This document shows positions 19,033 through 28,276 of a stretch of DNA of 50,321 nucleotides, one piece after another (position 1 is the stretch's first letter; each line of letters opens with the position of its first letter). The position numbers and the translations under genes are program-made. The notes beneath the pieces are model-generated. The model did no database searches. It was not told where the DNA came from and worked only from the letters and a program-made list of their open reading frames with translations. Origin of the DNA: Acidobacteriota bacterium (GTDB taxonomy: Bacteria > Pseudomonadota > Alphaproteobacteria > Acetobacterales > Acetobacteraceae); NCBI GenBank assembly GCA_903970435.1, contig CAJCIS010000106.1, positions 1 through 50,321 on the forward strand, read 5' to 3'.

Positions 19033-19078
19033 GACAAAAGTTTTTGGTTCCGTGTTCAAAAAAGAACTGCTTCGCCTT
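19033..19078 (-). repeat. T-rich palindromic repeat, reverse single copy
   Basis: Reads GACAAAAGTTTTTGG, then a hairpin, then AAGAACTGCTTCG. It abuts the stop codon of the leftward thioesterase gene and probably terminates that operon. The T-run arm is diverged (TTCCGTGTTC), so the hairpin is weaker than in other copies. Confidence 0.8.
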
Positions 19079-19524
19079 CACCGATCAAATATCAGAAGCG
19101 TCGAGGTTGCACTTGCACAAAGACGCCCCTGACCGTCGGTCAGCCGACCTTCCGCGAACGCGGCGCGGCGGCCAATCGAAACGACTTTGCCTTCCGCGCG
19201 GACCGTGCCACTGTCCTTGCTAAGTGCACGATGATAGGCGATTTTCAGCTCAAGCGTCGTGTAGGCTTGCGCGGCGCTGAGTCTCGAGTGGACCGCACAG
19301 CCGAGGGCGGAATCGAGCAACGTTGCCGCGTAGCCGCCATGCACGCTGCCGATGGGGTTATAGACGCTTTCGTCCGGATTGCCTTCGAACACGACGCGCC
19401 CGGCTTCGAGTTGCGCCGGCCGAATGCCAAGCAACTTGACGATGCCCTCGTATCCGGCCGCGCCGGAAAATATTTGCTGCAATTCATCCAGGCCCGAAGG
19501 GCGGGTTTTTTCCGTGGCACTCAC
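19078..19524 (-). CDS. PaaI-family hotdog thioesterase
   Basis: A hotdog-fold acyl-CoA thioesterase-like protein. YNPIGSVHGGYAATLLDSALG is the standard HGG-type active-site block of the PaaI family, followed by YTTLELKIAYHRAL and a typical C-terminal strand. The frame is open to a TTG at 19563 that overlaps the pump gene's TGA, but the GTG chosen here has GAAGGGAA about eight bases upstream and gives a more usual length (148 residues). Last gene of an HxlR-HlyD-MFS-thioesterase operon, so it may act on the same xenobiotic or a CoA derivative of it; that is inference. Confidence 0.8.
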   Translation of the reverse strand: MSATEKTRPSGLDELQQIFSGAAGYEGIVKLLGIRPAQLEAGRVVFEGNPDESVYNPIGSVHGGYAATLLDSALGCAVHSRLSAAQAYTTLELKIAYHRALSKDSGTVRAEGKVVSIGRRAAFAEGRLTDGQGRLCASATSTLLIFDR

Positions 19525-19559
19525 AATCGATTTCCCTTCAGGCCTGGTAACGGTTGTCG

Positions 19560-21113
19560 TCAATGAGCGGCCACCGCGGGCTGCGGTCCGGCCGAGACCG
19601 GGCGCATGAACGGCACCAGCAGGGTTGCCAGGGCAAAGGCGATCATGATGGCACGGAACGCGTCGGCATAGGCCAGGGTCGAGGCCTCACGATACGCCAA
19701 CTGCCAAAGCTGCCTGAGCGTCGCCGCATGCGTATCGAAACCGCCTTCCGTGCCTAGGCCGTGGCGCCGCGCATCAACGGCGGCGACCAGCCTTGTCATG
19801 GCGCCGTTCGCCGGCGTCAGGTTCGAAGCGATCATCAGGAAATGCGTGTTGGTTGCGGTGTTGATGATCGCCGCGCTGGCCGCGATCCCCACGGCGCCGC
19901 CGAGATTGCGCATCATGTTGAACAATCCGCTCGCGTATTTGAGCCGCTCGGGCGGCAGGCTGCCAAGGCCGAGATTGACGCTGGGGGCGACGGCAAAAAC
20001 TTGCGGAAACCCGCGCAACACCTGCGGTACCAGGAATTCGGCGCCGCCCCATTCGCTGGTTACGAAACTGTATCGCCACATGGCGGCGCTGAAACAGGCA
20101 AGGCCCGCCATCATCAGCCAGCGTGCATCGATTTTGCGCGACAATGCGATAAAGACCGGCGTGCCCACGAGCGAGGCGACGCCCGTCGAGAACACGGCAA
20201 TTCCGGTCTGCCTCGCACTGTAGCCGCGCACATAGCCCAGAAACAGCGGCGTGAGGTATATGGTGGTGAAAATTCCAATCCCGGTTACAAATGACAACAG
20301 GCAGCCCAAGGCGAAATTGCGGTTGCCGAACGCCCGCAGGTCCACCACCGGGTTCGCGAAGGTAAGGCTGCGCAGCATGAACAGCGCCAGCGATCCGCCG
20401 GCGATCCAGCCGCACAGGCGAATGCCCGGATCGCTGAACCAGTTCCACCGCGTGCCTTCCTCGAGCACGTATTCGAGTGAGCCGAGGCCCGCCGCCATCA
20501 GCGCCATGCCGCAATAATCCGCCCCCCGGAGCAACGACAGATCCGGCTTATCGATGCGGACAAGGAATGGTATTGCAAGGCTGATCGCCAGGCCCGGAAC
20601 AAGATTGATATAGAATAGCCAATGCCAGTTCAGCGCATCGGTAATCCAGCCGCCGATCACCGGGCCGAGCGTGGGCGCAATGGATGCGATGCTGCCGATC
20701 ACCGCGGCGGCATAGACGCGCCGCGCGCCGGAGAAATAATGAAACGACGAGGTGAATACTGTCGGGATCATGGAGGCGCCAAGCATGCCCTGCAGCGCGC
20801 GGAACACGATCATGCTGTCGATATTCCAGGCCAGCCCGCAGAGCAGGCTCGTCAGTGTGAAACCCGCAGCGGAGGCCGCGAACAGCCAGCGTGTGGAGAA
20901 CACGCGGGTGAGCCAGCCCGACAGCGGAATGACGATGATTTCGGCAATCAGATAGGCAGTCTGCACCCAGCTGATTTCATCCTGCGCCGCCGACAGTCCG
21001 CCACCGATATTTTGCAGCGAGGAAGCAACGATCTGGATATCCAGCAGCGCCATGAACATGCCCGCGCACATCACGACAAATGGCAGCACACCTGGCCGTG
21101 GGTCGTCATTCAT
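19560..21113 (-). CDS. DHA2-family MFS efflux pump (EmrB-like)
   Basis: A 517-residue transporter of the 14-span drug:H+ antiporter-2 family. MALLDIQIVASSLQNIGGGL in the first span region, WVQTAYLIAEIIVIPLSGWL in the second, and RALQGMLGASMIPTVF in motif C's neighbourhood match EmrB proteins. Note that the motif D position reads LDIQIV where most relatives have LDTTIV. Its ATG overlaps the adaptor's TGA (ATGA), and the adaptor upstream would bridge to an outer-membrane channel not encoded here. Likely exports a hydrophobic toxic compound sensed by the HxlR regulator. Confidence 0.9.
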   Translation of the reverse strand: MNDDPRPGVLPFVVMCAGMFMALLDIQIVASSLQNIGGGLSAAQDEISWVQTAYLIAEIIVIPLSGWLTRVFSTRWLFAASAAGFTLTSLLCGLAWNIDSMIVFRALQGMLGASMIPTVFTSSFHYFSGARRVYAAAVIGSIASIAPTLGPVIGGWITDALNWHWLFYINLVPGLAISLAIPFLVRIDKPDLSLLRGADYCGMALMAAGLGSLEYVLEEGTRWNWFSDPGIRLCGWIAGGSLALFMLRSLTFANPVVDLRAFGNRNFALGCLLSFVTGIGIFTTIYLTPLFLGYVRGYSARQTGIAVFSTGVASLVGTPVFIALSRKIDARWLMMAGLACFSAAMWRYSFVTSEWGGAEFLVPQVLRGFPQVFAVAPSVNLGLGSLPPERLKYASGLFNMMRNLGGAVGIAASAAIINTATNTHFLMIASNLTPANGAMTRLVAAVDARRHGLGTEGGFDTHAATLRQLWQLAYREASTLAYADAFRAIMIAFALATLLVPFMRPVSAGPQPAVAAH

Positions 21114-22216
21114 GGCGCGTCCCGCGTGTCCACGCTGACGGTGACCGACAGGCCGGGCCGCAGCCGCCCGAGTGTCGCGTCAGACGGGTCGAGCGCGATG
21201 CGCACCGGCACACGCTGCACGATTTTGGTGAAGTTGCCGGTGGCGTTCTCCGGCGGAATGACGGCGAATACCGCCCCGGTTCCTGGCGCCAGGCTCAGCA
21301 CCCGGCCATGAAACACCCGGCCCGGCGCGGCATCCGCGGCCAATGTCGCGCCCTGTCCCGGCGCGACCGCGCCCAACTGGTCCTCCTTGAAGTTCGCATC
21401 GACCCAGAGCCCACCAGCGGGAACCACCGAAAGCAGGTAGGTGCCGGCGGCGACGAAGGCGCCGGGACGCACCGCGCGGTTGGCAACGAAACCATCGGCC
21501 GGCGACCGGATTTCGGTATAGCCGAGATCCAGCCTGGCGCGTCTGAGGTCTGCCTCGCCTTGGGCGATTGCCGCCTCGGCCTGCCGGATCCGCGCATCCA
21601 GCACATCCATTTGCGCCCGGGATGCTGCGAGTGCCGCCTGCGATGCGGCCATCGCCGATTGGGCTTCGCGGTCCACCGTGCGCGCGCGCTCCGCATCTTG
21701 CAACGACGCCGCTCGGGTGGCGGACAAGGTTTCGTAGCGTACGCCGTCCAGCCTGGTGAAGGCGGCGCGCGCGCTTCTGGCAGACAGCTCGGCGGCCGAC
21801 TGACGGATGTCGGCAAGCTGCACGATCCGTTGCGCCCGCAGCCCTTGCAGGGCCGCGGTTTCCGCCGCCACCGTTTCCACCGCGCGGTCACAAGCGGCCT
21901 GGTAATCGCGCTCATCGATACGCGCGAGCAGTTGCGATGCTGTCACATGCGCATTGTCGGCCACCAGAATATCGGTGACGAAACCGGAAACATGCGGAGA
22001 GATCGCAATGACATCGCCGCCGACATAGGCATCATCGGTCGCTTCGATGAAGCGGCCGTGCCGCCACCAATCGATCCCGGCGTACCCAATGGCAACCAGG
22101 CCGGCGGCACACAGAATGGCGAGTGCGAAGCGCCGTCTGGCGGCAAGAAGCTGCCGGAAAACTGCGTACTGCTTCGGTGCCGCGGGCATGAGGCTGCCGG
22201 GCGGCAAGGCGTTCAT
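21110..22216 (-). CDS. HlyD/EmrA-type membrane fusion adaptor
   Basis: A 368-residue periplasmic adaptor with one N-terminal membrane span (about 30-50), TDDAYVGGDVIAISPHVSGFV as the first lipoyl/barrel half, a long alpha-helical hairpin rich in Ala, Gln and Arg, and the returning YTEIRSPADGFV block. VPAGGLWVDANFKEDQL and PPENATGNFTKIVQRVPV are typical EmrA motifs. A longer frame reaches 22432, but the ATG giving MNALPPGSLMP overlaps the upstream regulator stop (ATGA), which fixes the start. It pairs with the DHA2 pump encoded immediately downstream. Confidence 0.9.
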   Translation of the reverse strand: MNALPPGSLMPAAPKQYAVFRQLLAARRRFALAILCAAGLVAIGYAGIDWWRHGRFIEATDDAYVGGDVIAISPHVSGFVTDILVADNAHVTASQLLARIDERDYQAACDRAVETVAAETAALQGLRAQRIVQLADIRQSAAELSARSARAAFTRLDGVRYETLSATRAASLQDAERARTVDREAQSAMAASQAALAASRAQMDVLDARIRQAEAAIAQGEADLRRARLDLGYTEIRSPADGFVANRAVRPGAFVAAGTYLLSVVPAGGLWVDANFKEDQLGAVAPGQGATLAADAAPGRVFHGRVLSLAPGTGAVFAVIPPENATGNFTKIVQRVPVRIALDPSDATLGRLRPGLSVTVSVDTRDAP

Positions 22217-22710
22217 GGATGGCCGGCTTCGGAGGCGGCGCCATTTCGTTGTAGATACGCAACGGCAGCGGCCGGCCCCGGCGCCGGCCGGAATGTGGCG
22301 GGCGTCATCGCCTTGCCGCTCACACGGTCGATCAGAACAGGGTCGGCGCGCAAGCCCGTCTCGGCGTCCACCAGCACGACGCTCTCCCCCTCGGGCGCGA
22401 AATGGCGGTTGCCGAAGGCCATGATCGCCCACAGCACAGGGCGGAAATCCTGCCCGCGCGGCGTCAGCACATATTCGTCGCGCGGCGGCCGCTCGCTATA
22501 TTGGCGCCGTTCCAGGAACCCCGCCTCAACCAGGCCACTGAGCCGGCGTGTCAGCATGTTTGGCGCGATCCCAAGGCTTTTCTGGAATTCATCAAAGCGC
22601 GTCATGCCCCGTGCGGCATCGCGCAGGATCAGGATGCTCCACCATTCGCCGACATGTTCCAGGCTGCGGGCGATCGGGCAGGACATGCCGTCAAAACTCT
22701 TCCGCTGCAT
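22213..22710 (-). CDS. HxlR-family winged-helix regulator
   Basis: A 165-residue HxlR-type DNA-binding protein. MSCPIARSLEHVGEWWSILI shows the family Cys near the N-terminus (often redox- or electrophile-sensing), followed by the recognition-helix region GIAPNMLTRRLSGLVEAGFL and the wing ERRQYSERPPRDEYVLTPRG. The extra C-terminal tail of about 45 residues is longer than in small family members. It heads the efflux operon and is divergent from a short-chain dehydrogenase, and a symmetric dyad lies between them. Expected to repress both directions until an inducer modifies or binds it; that is inference from the family. Confidence 0.9.
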   Translation of the reverse strand: MQRKSFDGMSCPIARSLEHVGEWWSILILRDAARGMTRFDEFQKSLGIAPNMLTRRLSGLVEAGFLERRQYSERPPRDEYVLTPRGQDFRPVLWAIMAFGNRHFAPEGESVVLVDAETGLRADPVLIDRVSGKAMTPATFRPAPGPAAAVAYLQRNGAASEAGHP

Positions 22711-22729
22711 CGTCTATCCCCAAACAGCC

Positions 22730-22769
22730 ACTTGCATGATGATAGTCACGATACTAGCTTGTTGCAAGT
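22730..22769. promoter_or_regulatory. Candidate HxlR operator: two nested dyads with one centre
   Basis: An outer inverted repeat ACTTGCA (22730-22736) / TGCAAGT (22763-22769) and an inner one TAGT (22743-22746) / ACTA (22753-22756) share exactly the same centre, between 22749 and 22750. It lies in the divergent region between the regulator and the dehydrogenase. Known HxlR-family sites such as that of YodB are also short dyads of TACT/AGTA type. Confidence 0.55.
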
Positions 22770-22805
22770 CTCTTGGCACTCGGCAAGAGCAAATGGAGGT
22801 CGATT

Positions 22806-23627
22806 ATGTCAGAAAACAGCAATACCGCGCGCAACAAAGGCACGGCCATGGTGACCGGGGCTTCGTCGGGCATTGGCGCCGTCTATGCCGACAGGCTTGC
22901 AGGCCGGGGGTACGACCTGATCCTTGTGGCACGTGACGCCGGCCGGCTGGAAACGCTCGCGGCACGGTTGCGGGCGTCGACGGGGCGAAAAATCGAGGTG
23001 CTGCCGGCCGATCTCACCCGCGCCGAGCAACTGGCGGCGGTGGAGGCGCGGTTGTCGGCCGATCCGGACATTTCGCTTCTCGTCAACAACGCAGGGATAT
23101 CGCTGCGGGGCGGTTTGTTGGATAATGGACCGGCCGAACTTGCCGGCCTGATCGCAATCAACGTCACCGCGCCGACGATTCTCGCCGCGGCCGCCGCACG
23201 GGCCTTTGCAAGCCGCCGCGCCGGGACAATCGTCAACATTTCGTCGGTATTGGCGCTGGCACCCGAAATGTTCGACGGGGTTTACAGCGGATCGAAAGCG
23301 TATCTTCTGAACCTGTCGCTGCAGTTGGCCGGCTCCCTGGAATCGCTCGGTGTCCGGGTGCAGGCAGTGCTGCCGGGTGCGACACGAACCGAAATCTGGG
23401 CGCGATCGGGCAAGGATGTGGATGCGGCCATGCCGGGCAGGGTGATGGAAACCGGCGACCTGGTGGACGCGGCGCTGACCGGCCTCGATCGGGGTGAGGT
23501 CGTAACCATCCCACCGCTGGCGGATGAGGCGCTCTGGATCACCTACGACAACGCGCGGCGTGCGCTGGCGCCAAATCTTTCCCGCCGCCAGGTGGCGGAT
23601 CGTTACGCGTTCGAGGTGGCAGCCTAG
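22806..23627 (+). CDS. Short-chain dehydrogenase/reductase (SDR)
   Basis: A 273-residue classical SDR. The cofactor loop is TGASSGIG (17-24), the structural NNAG is at 94-97, the catalytic Ser is in NISS (146-147), and the catalytic pair is Tyr160-x3-Lys164 in YSGSK. The ATG is fixed by GGAGGT five bases upstream. It probably reduces or oxidises a small carbonyl or alcohol with NAD(P)H; the substrate is unknown. Divergence from the HxlR-efflux operon suggests a role in detoxifying the same aldehyde- or quinone-like inducer, an inference from context. A repeat element follows the stop. Confidence 0.9.
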   Translation: MSENSNTARNKGTAMVTGASSGIGAVYADRLAGRGYDLILVARDAGRLETLAARLRASTGRKIEVLPADLTRAEQLAAVEARLSADPDISLLVNNAGISLRGGLLDNGPAELAGLIAINVTAPTILAAAAARAFASRRAGTIVNISSVLALAPEMFDGVYSGSKAYLLNLSLQLAGSLESLGVRVQAVLPGATRTEIWARSGKDVDAAMPGRVMETGDLVDAALTGLDRGEVVTIPPLADEALWITYDNARRALAPNLSRRQVADRYAFEVAA

Positions 23628-23659
23628 AGCGGTCTTTTTCCGTTCGGCCGATAGAAGGC

Positions 23660-23757
23660 AAGAAAGCCGTTCTTTTTTGAAAAAAAGAACCAAAAAACTC
23701 TTGTTCTTCTTGCAATGCCGGAATCATCGGCCTTGCCCCGAGCCTTTGTGCAGGCTC
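23660..23757 (+). repeat. Palindromic repeat: forward arm plus core, right arm lost
   Basis: The arm (23660-23706) reads AAGAAAGCCGTTC, hairpin, CAAAAAACTCTTG. It is followed by a segment (TCGGCCTTGCCCCGAGCC ... TGCAGGC) that matches the spacer of the full composite copies at 30387 and 31801. The expected reverse arm is missing, so this is a truncated composite. It follows the dehydrogenase stop. Confidence 0.75.
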
Positions 23758-23864
23758 GGGGCTCTTTGCTTTCGGAATGGCCCAGTTGCTTGGTCATATC
23801 TTGGCCCAGGTGTTCAATCCGCGCCGCCGCTAGGATGTGCGCAGTTTGAACCGGGAGGCCGCCA

Positions 23865-25247
23865 ATGTCGCATTTTACGAAACGAACCGCTCTGCGCTCC
23901 AGCCTTATGGTCAGCGCGGGGGCTGCCATCGGGGCCGCAACCCTGCCGTGCGGCGCGCAGGCCGCTTCCTTGCACACGCTATACCAGTTCAGCGGCGCCT
24001 CGGACGGCGGCGCGCCGGCGGGCAATCTGGTTGCTGGGCCGCACGGAAGTTTTTACGGCGTGGCCGAAACCGGCGGCGCTTCCGGCAACGGCACGGTGTT
24101 CCGGCTGGATCGGCCGCGGCAGGGTTCCGGACAATGGACAGTGACCACGCTATACAGTTTCGCCGGCGGAAGCGATGCTTCCGCACCGAACAACCTGACC
24201 ATGGATGCGGTCGGTAATCTTTACGGAACCTCGAATGCCGGCGGCGGATCGAGTGTATGTTCCAGTAACGGCACGGTGCTCGGGTGTGGCACGGTGTTCG
24301 AACTCAGTCCGGCGGTCGGCGGCGGGTGGACCGAACAGGTGCTCTACGCCTTCCAGGGCTCGCCGGACGGTCAGCAGCCCAAAGGCGTTTCGTTCGACAG
24401 CGCCGGCAATCTTTATGGATTCGGGTTCATCGGGGGCACCGGCGTATGCCATTTTGAGGACGAACCATTCGGCTGCGGGACCGCGTTTGAATTGTCCCCG
24501 GTCGAGGGCGCCCCATGGAGTTTCTCCCTGATCTACACCTTCAAAAACGACAACGATAGCGACGGACCTTTCGGGCCGCCGCTGATCGATTCGCAAGGTG
24601 CGCTATATGGTGAAACCGGCGGCGGCGGGCCAGGCGCGCCGCCCGCGTGCGCGCCGTCCACCGGATGCGGCGAGGTGTTCCGGTTGGTGCCGCGGCGCAA
24701 CGGCGAATGGGCCAAGCAGGCGCTGTGGACGTTCGATGGCCTGGACGGCACCGCGGGCAGCAATGCCCTGGTGGCGGACTGGGCCGGCAATATCTATGGC
24801 ATGACAAACGAGGGCGGCCCGCCCAATCCGCTCTGTCCGCAGGATCTGAATTTCGGATCGTCGGCCGGATGCGGCGTGGCGTTCGAACTGTCGCCGCCGG
24901 CCAATGGGACAGATGCCTGGACTTATCACACGATTTGGGATTTCACGCTGGGGCCGGATAGCGGATATCCGTTCAACGCATCGATCACGCAGGCCGATGG
25001 ACGGTTGTTTGCGACGAGTAGCGGGCCGTATCCGCTGGCGAATTCCTATGGCGCCATCGTGGAGTTTCTTCCGCCCTCGGCGCACGCAGGGTGGCGCGAG
25101 AAGACGCTGTTCACATTCAGCAATGATTCGCTGACTGAGGCGCAACCGGAATCGACGCTCTTCTGGTCTGGAAAACGGCTCTACGGAACGGCGGCGGGAT
25201 ATGGGACCGCGGGAAGTTTTGGGACAGTTTTCAACGTCAGGCCGTAA
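23865..25247 (+). CDS. Secreted beta-propeller repeat protein (TIGR03803-like)
   Basis: A 460-residue exported protein. A Tat- or Sec-like signal (KRTALRSSLMVSAGAA, cleavage near AQAA at 31-34) is followed by about seven repeats of the form GNLYG-x-GGG-x-GTVFELSP with alternating LYSF/LYAF strands, the pattern of a repeat family annotated as TIGR03803 and expected to form a beta-propeller. Paired cysteines occur within several repeats (CSSNGTVLGCGT, CHFEDEPFGCGT). The function of the family is not established; extracellular binding or a structural role are possible. CGGGAGG six bases before the ATG supports the start. It appears monocistronic and ends at a repeat pair. Confidence 0.8.
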   Translation: MSHFTKRTALRSSLMVSAGAAIGAATLPCGAQAASLHTLYQFSGASDGGAPAGNLVAGPHGSFYGVAETGGASGNGTVFRLDRPRQGSGQWTVTTLYSFAGGSDASAPNNLTMDAVGNLYGTSNAGGGSSVCSSNGTVLGCGTVFELSPAVGGGWTEQVLYAFQGSPDGQQPKGVSFDSAGNLYGFGFIGGTGVCHFEDEPFGCGTAFELSPVEGAPWSFSLIYTFKNDNDSDGPFGPPLIDSQGALYGETGGGGPGAPPACAPSTGCGEVFRLVPRRNGEWAKQALWTFDGLDGTAGSNALVADWAGNIYGMTNEGGPPNPLCPQDLNFGSSAGCGVAFELSPPANGTDAWTYHTIWDFTLGPDSGYPFNASITQADGRLFATSSGPYPLANSYGAIVEFLPPSAHAGWREKTLFTFSNDSLTEAQPESTLFWSGKRLYGTAAGYGTAGSFGTVFNVRP

Positions 25248-25256
25248 CCAAAACGA

Positions 25257-25367
25257 AAAAGGAAGCAGTTCTTTTTTGAAAAAAAGAACCAAAAAACTTT
25301 TGTCTGTTGCCCGCACGAGATAAAAGTTTTTTGGTTCTTTTTTTCAAAAAAGAACTGCTTCCTTTCT
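25257..25367. repeat. Inverted pair of the palindromic repeat between convergent genes
   Basis: Forward copy 25257-25303 and reverse copy 25321-25367, separated by 17 bases without the conserved core. Both arms are near consensus. It starts ten bases after the beta-propeller stop and ends three bases before the aldo/keto reductase stop, ideal for a bidirectional terminator. Confidence 0.88.
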
Positions 25368-25369
25368 TC

Positions 25370-26437
<1,068 letters not shown>

Positions 26438-26494
26438 TCAGAAACGACTGAACATGTGTTATAGTGCATCAGCCTTGAAGCCAGGAGCCGATGC

Positions 26495-26707
26495 ATGGGC
26501 GATGAAACGCCGGGTGCAACGATTTATTGCCGGGAATGCCGCGCTTATGTCGAGCGGGCGCACACGGACGGCACGCCCATTCGGGCGTTCATAGACTGGC
26601 AGCCGCGCGACGAACACCTGTGTCCGCATCCGCCGTGGCAGAACTGCCGGTTCTTCGTCGAAGCCATTGCCGAGTTCGTAAGACAGCAGGTGCCACCCAA
26701 ACCCTAG
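26495..26707 (+). CDS. Small Cys-rich hypothetical protein
   Basis: A 70-residue protein with CRECRAY near the N-terminus (Cys12 and Cys15) and HLCPHPPWQNC further on, a spacing that could hold a zinc or other metal. No known family was recognised. AGGAG seven bases before the ATG is one of the better ribosome sites in the window, which supports a real gene. It shares the tetranucleotide CTAG with the convergent TetR gene, each strand reading TAG as its stop. Confidence 0.6.
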   Translation: MGDETPGATIYCRECRAYVERAHTDGTPIRAFIDWQPRDEHLCPHPPWQNCRFFVEAIAEFVRQQVPPKP

Positions 26708-27414
26708 CGCGGCGGACCCGCGGCGCCTGGCGCCGAGGCACTCGCCGGCTGCGGATGGGGCGGCGCCAGCAGCAGGTCCCAGCATTCGTCTCGATGGATG
26801 GGGAGACTCAATTCTCGCGCCACGAACGCCCAGCACAGGCCATGCGCGTCCTCCGCGATGATCGTGGCCGGATTCAGCGACCGGTGCAGCCAAAAGCCAT
26901 CGACCATCATGACCAGCGACGTCGTGACGCGTTCCAGATCAACGGCCGCATCGCCGTCAGGCGCCAGCCTGCAAAGCGCGAGATACATGATGTGTCTGCG
27001 CGCCTCGAGAAACGTGCGGAACGGCTCCCGCAGCGCCGGCACCGAGCGCGACAACTGCCAGAACGCCAACAGCGCGCCCGTGCTCTCGTCATCCACCGCG
27101 GCGGGAATTTGATACGCGATCATCTCCTGCACGCGCGCGCCTTCATCGGCATAGGGCCGGGACAGAAGTTGCGAAAGATGCGCGAGAAGACGCTGGACCA
27201 TGGCTTCGTACGCGGACACCAGCAACTCGTGCCAGCCCTTGAAGAAATACAGCAGCAAGCTCGGTGCGACGCCCATGTCGCGGCAGATGCTGCGAAGACT
27301 GGTGCCTTCGGCGCCGTTGACGGTCAAGGATTTCAGCGCCGTTGTCACGATGAGACGGCGGCGCTCATCACCTGACATCCTCGTGCGACCAGGCAATTTG
27401 TAGAGACTACTCAT
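26704..27414 (-). CDS. TetR-family regulator, BetI-like
   Basis: A 236-residue regulator with an N-terminal helix-turn-helix (about 38-60: TSLRSICRDMGVAPSLLLYFF) that resembles BetI-type members, and a helical C-terminal ligand domain (TGALLAFWQLSRSVPALREPF). The ATG giving MSSLYKLPGR is taken as the start although the frame is open to 27492. BetI proteins control choline/betaine genes, but no bet genes are nearby, so the ligand is open. Its stop overlaps that of the convergent small protein gene. Confidence 0.85.
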   Translation of the reverse strand: MSSLYKLPGRTRMSGDERRRLIVTTALKSLTVNGAEGTSLRSICRDMGVAPSLLLYFFKGWHELLVSAYEAMVQRLLAHLSQLLSRPYADEGARVQEMIAYQIPAAVDDESTGALLAFWQLSRSVPALREPFRTFLEARRHIMYLALCRLAPDGDAAVDLERVTTSLVMMVDGFWLHRSLNPATIIAEDAHGLCWAFVARELSLPIHRDECWDLLLAPPHPQPASASAPGAAGPPR

Positions 27415-27809
27415 GGCGTTTGGCCCTTTCCGGCGTGAACGCCCCCCTTGGTGGTTAGAAGTGCCGATATGGCGCGACGATACCGGCAACAATTCCGAAA
27501 AGTTGCAATGCTATCATCCAACTCCTTTTCAGTACGTTTCTTCTGCGTAGGCACAACCGAAGATTGCAACCGGCACCCTTGCACAACAAAACAACGCGTT
27601 GCCGACAATCGGCGGCTTCACATTATCGCGACACTGTCGCGGCAGGAAAGTTTTTTATAGGCAGCGGCAATCTTTTTGAGGAAAACGTTTTCGGTTGCAG
27701 AAACTCGTTTTTGCACAATGCACCGGTCGGCACACCGATTGCAATTACCGAACGCTACGAACGCTACGACAGCGCATTTTAGCTTGTCCATTAGAGGGAA
27801 TTATAACTT
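27415..27809. other. Gene-poor stretch before a hypothetical gene
   Basis: About 395 bases, less G+C-rich than neighbours. It holds a 9-base tandem duplication (AACGCTACG twice, 27751-27768) shortly before the next gene, and several T-rich patches (GAAAGTTTTTTAT near 27648) reminiscent of a decayed repeat arm. No gene that I can support; a promoter for each flanking divergent gene must lie here. Confidence 0.45.
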
Positions 27810-28199
27810 ATGGTTAACGAAGACGGCGCGGATGCAGGTTGCCGCCACAAGCATATATGGGCGAGCTTTCCGCCGGACGACCTGCATTGGGCAATTGCCG
27901 GTTGGCAGAAGGTCGCTCCTGGCGGTTGGATCGTGGCGGTTCCGGCGGAGGCTTCCGATCTCGGCCATGTGGTTCTGGTTGCGCCGCCGTCACCTGTTGC
28001 CGATCGCCTGAGCGGACCAAAATACATCATTGCCGCAACGATAGAAGGGCAAGCGGTTCTGTTTGCTGACATACCTGGCAACGCGCCTGCAAGGCTCGCC
28101 ATCTTCACCTGCCTGAGCGATGCGCTGCATCATCTTTGTCCACTCACCCCCGTACAGGAGAATGAGGCGGACACGGTTGCCGCGGCCGCAAAGCAATAA
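27810..28199 (+). CDS. Hypothetical protein
   Basis: A 129-residue soluble protein with no recognised family. It has an N-terminal polar part (CRHKHIWASFPPDDLHW), two strands that could form a small beta sheet (GGWIVAVPAEA; GHVVLVAPPSP; YIIAATIEGQAVLFAD) and a helical end (LAIFTCLSDALHHLC). GAGGGAA about ten bases before the ATG is a possible ribosome site. Codon usage looks normal for the window. Its stop lies about 30 bases before a repeat element. Confidence 0.55.
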   Translation: MVNEDGADAGCRHKHIWASFPPDDLHWAIAGWQKVAPGGWIVAVPAEASDLGHVVLVAPPSPVADRLSGPKYIIAATIEGQAVLFADIPGNAPARLAIFTCLSDALHHLCPLTPVQENEADTVAAAAKQ

Positions 28200-28228
28200 C
28201 CCTCAGGAGCCCGACCGGCGTCACCAAA

Positions 28229-28276
28229 AGCAAAAGTTTTTTGGTTCTTTTTTTCAAAAGACAACGACTTTCTTTA
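28229..28276 (-). repeat. T-rich palindromic repeat, reverse single copy
   Basis: Reads GCAAAAGTTTTTTGG, T-run/A-run hairpin, ACGACTTTCTTTAT. It lies between the convergent hypothetical and iron-permease-family genes; the TAA of the latter (28274-28276) overlaps its end. Confidence 0.82.

Noticed and set aside
26704-27414. The BetI-like regulator as a true betaine-synthesis repressor
   Set aside because: No betA, betB or choline transporter is nearby, so only the structural resemblance is kept.
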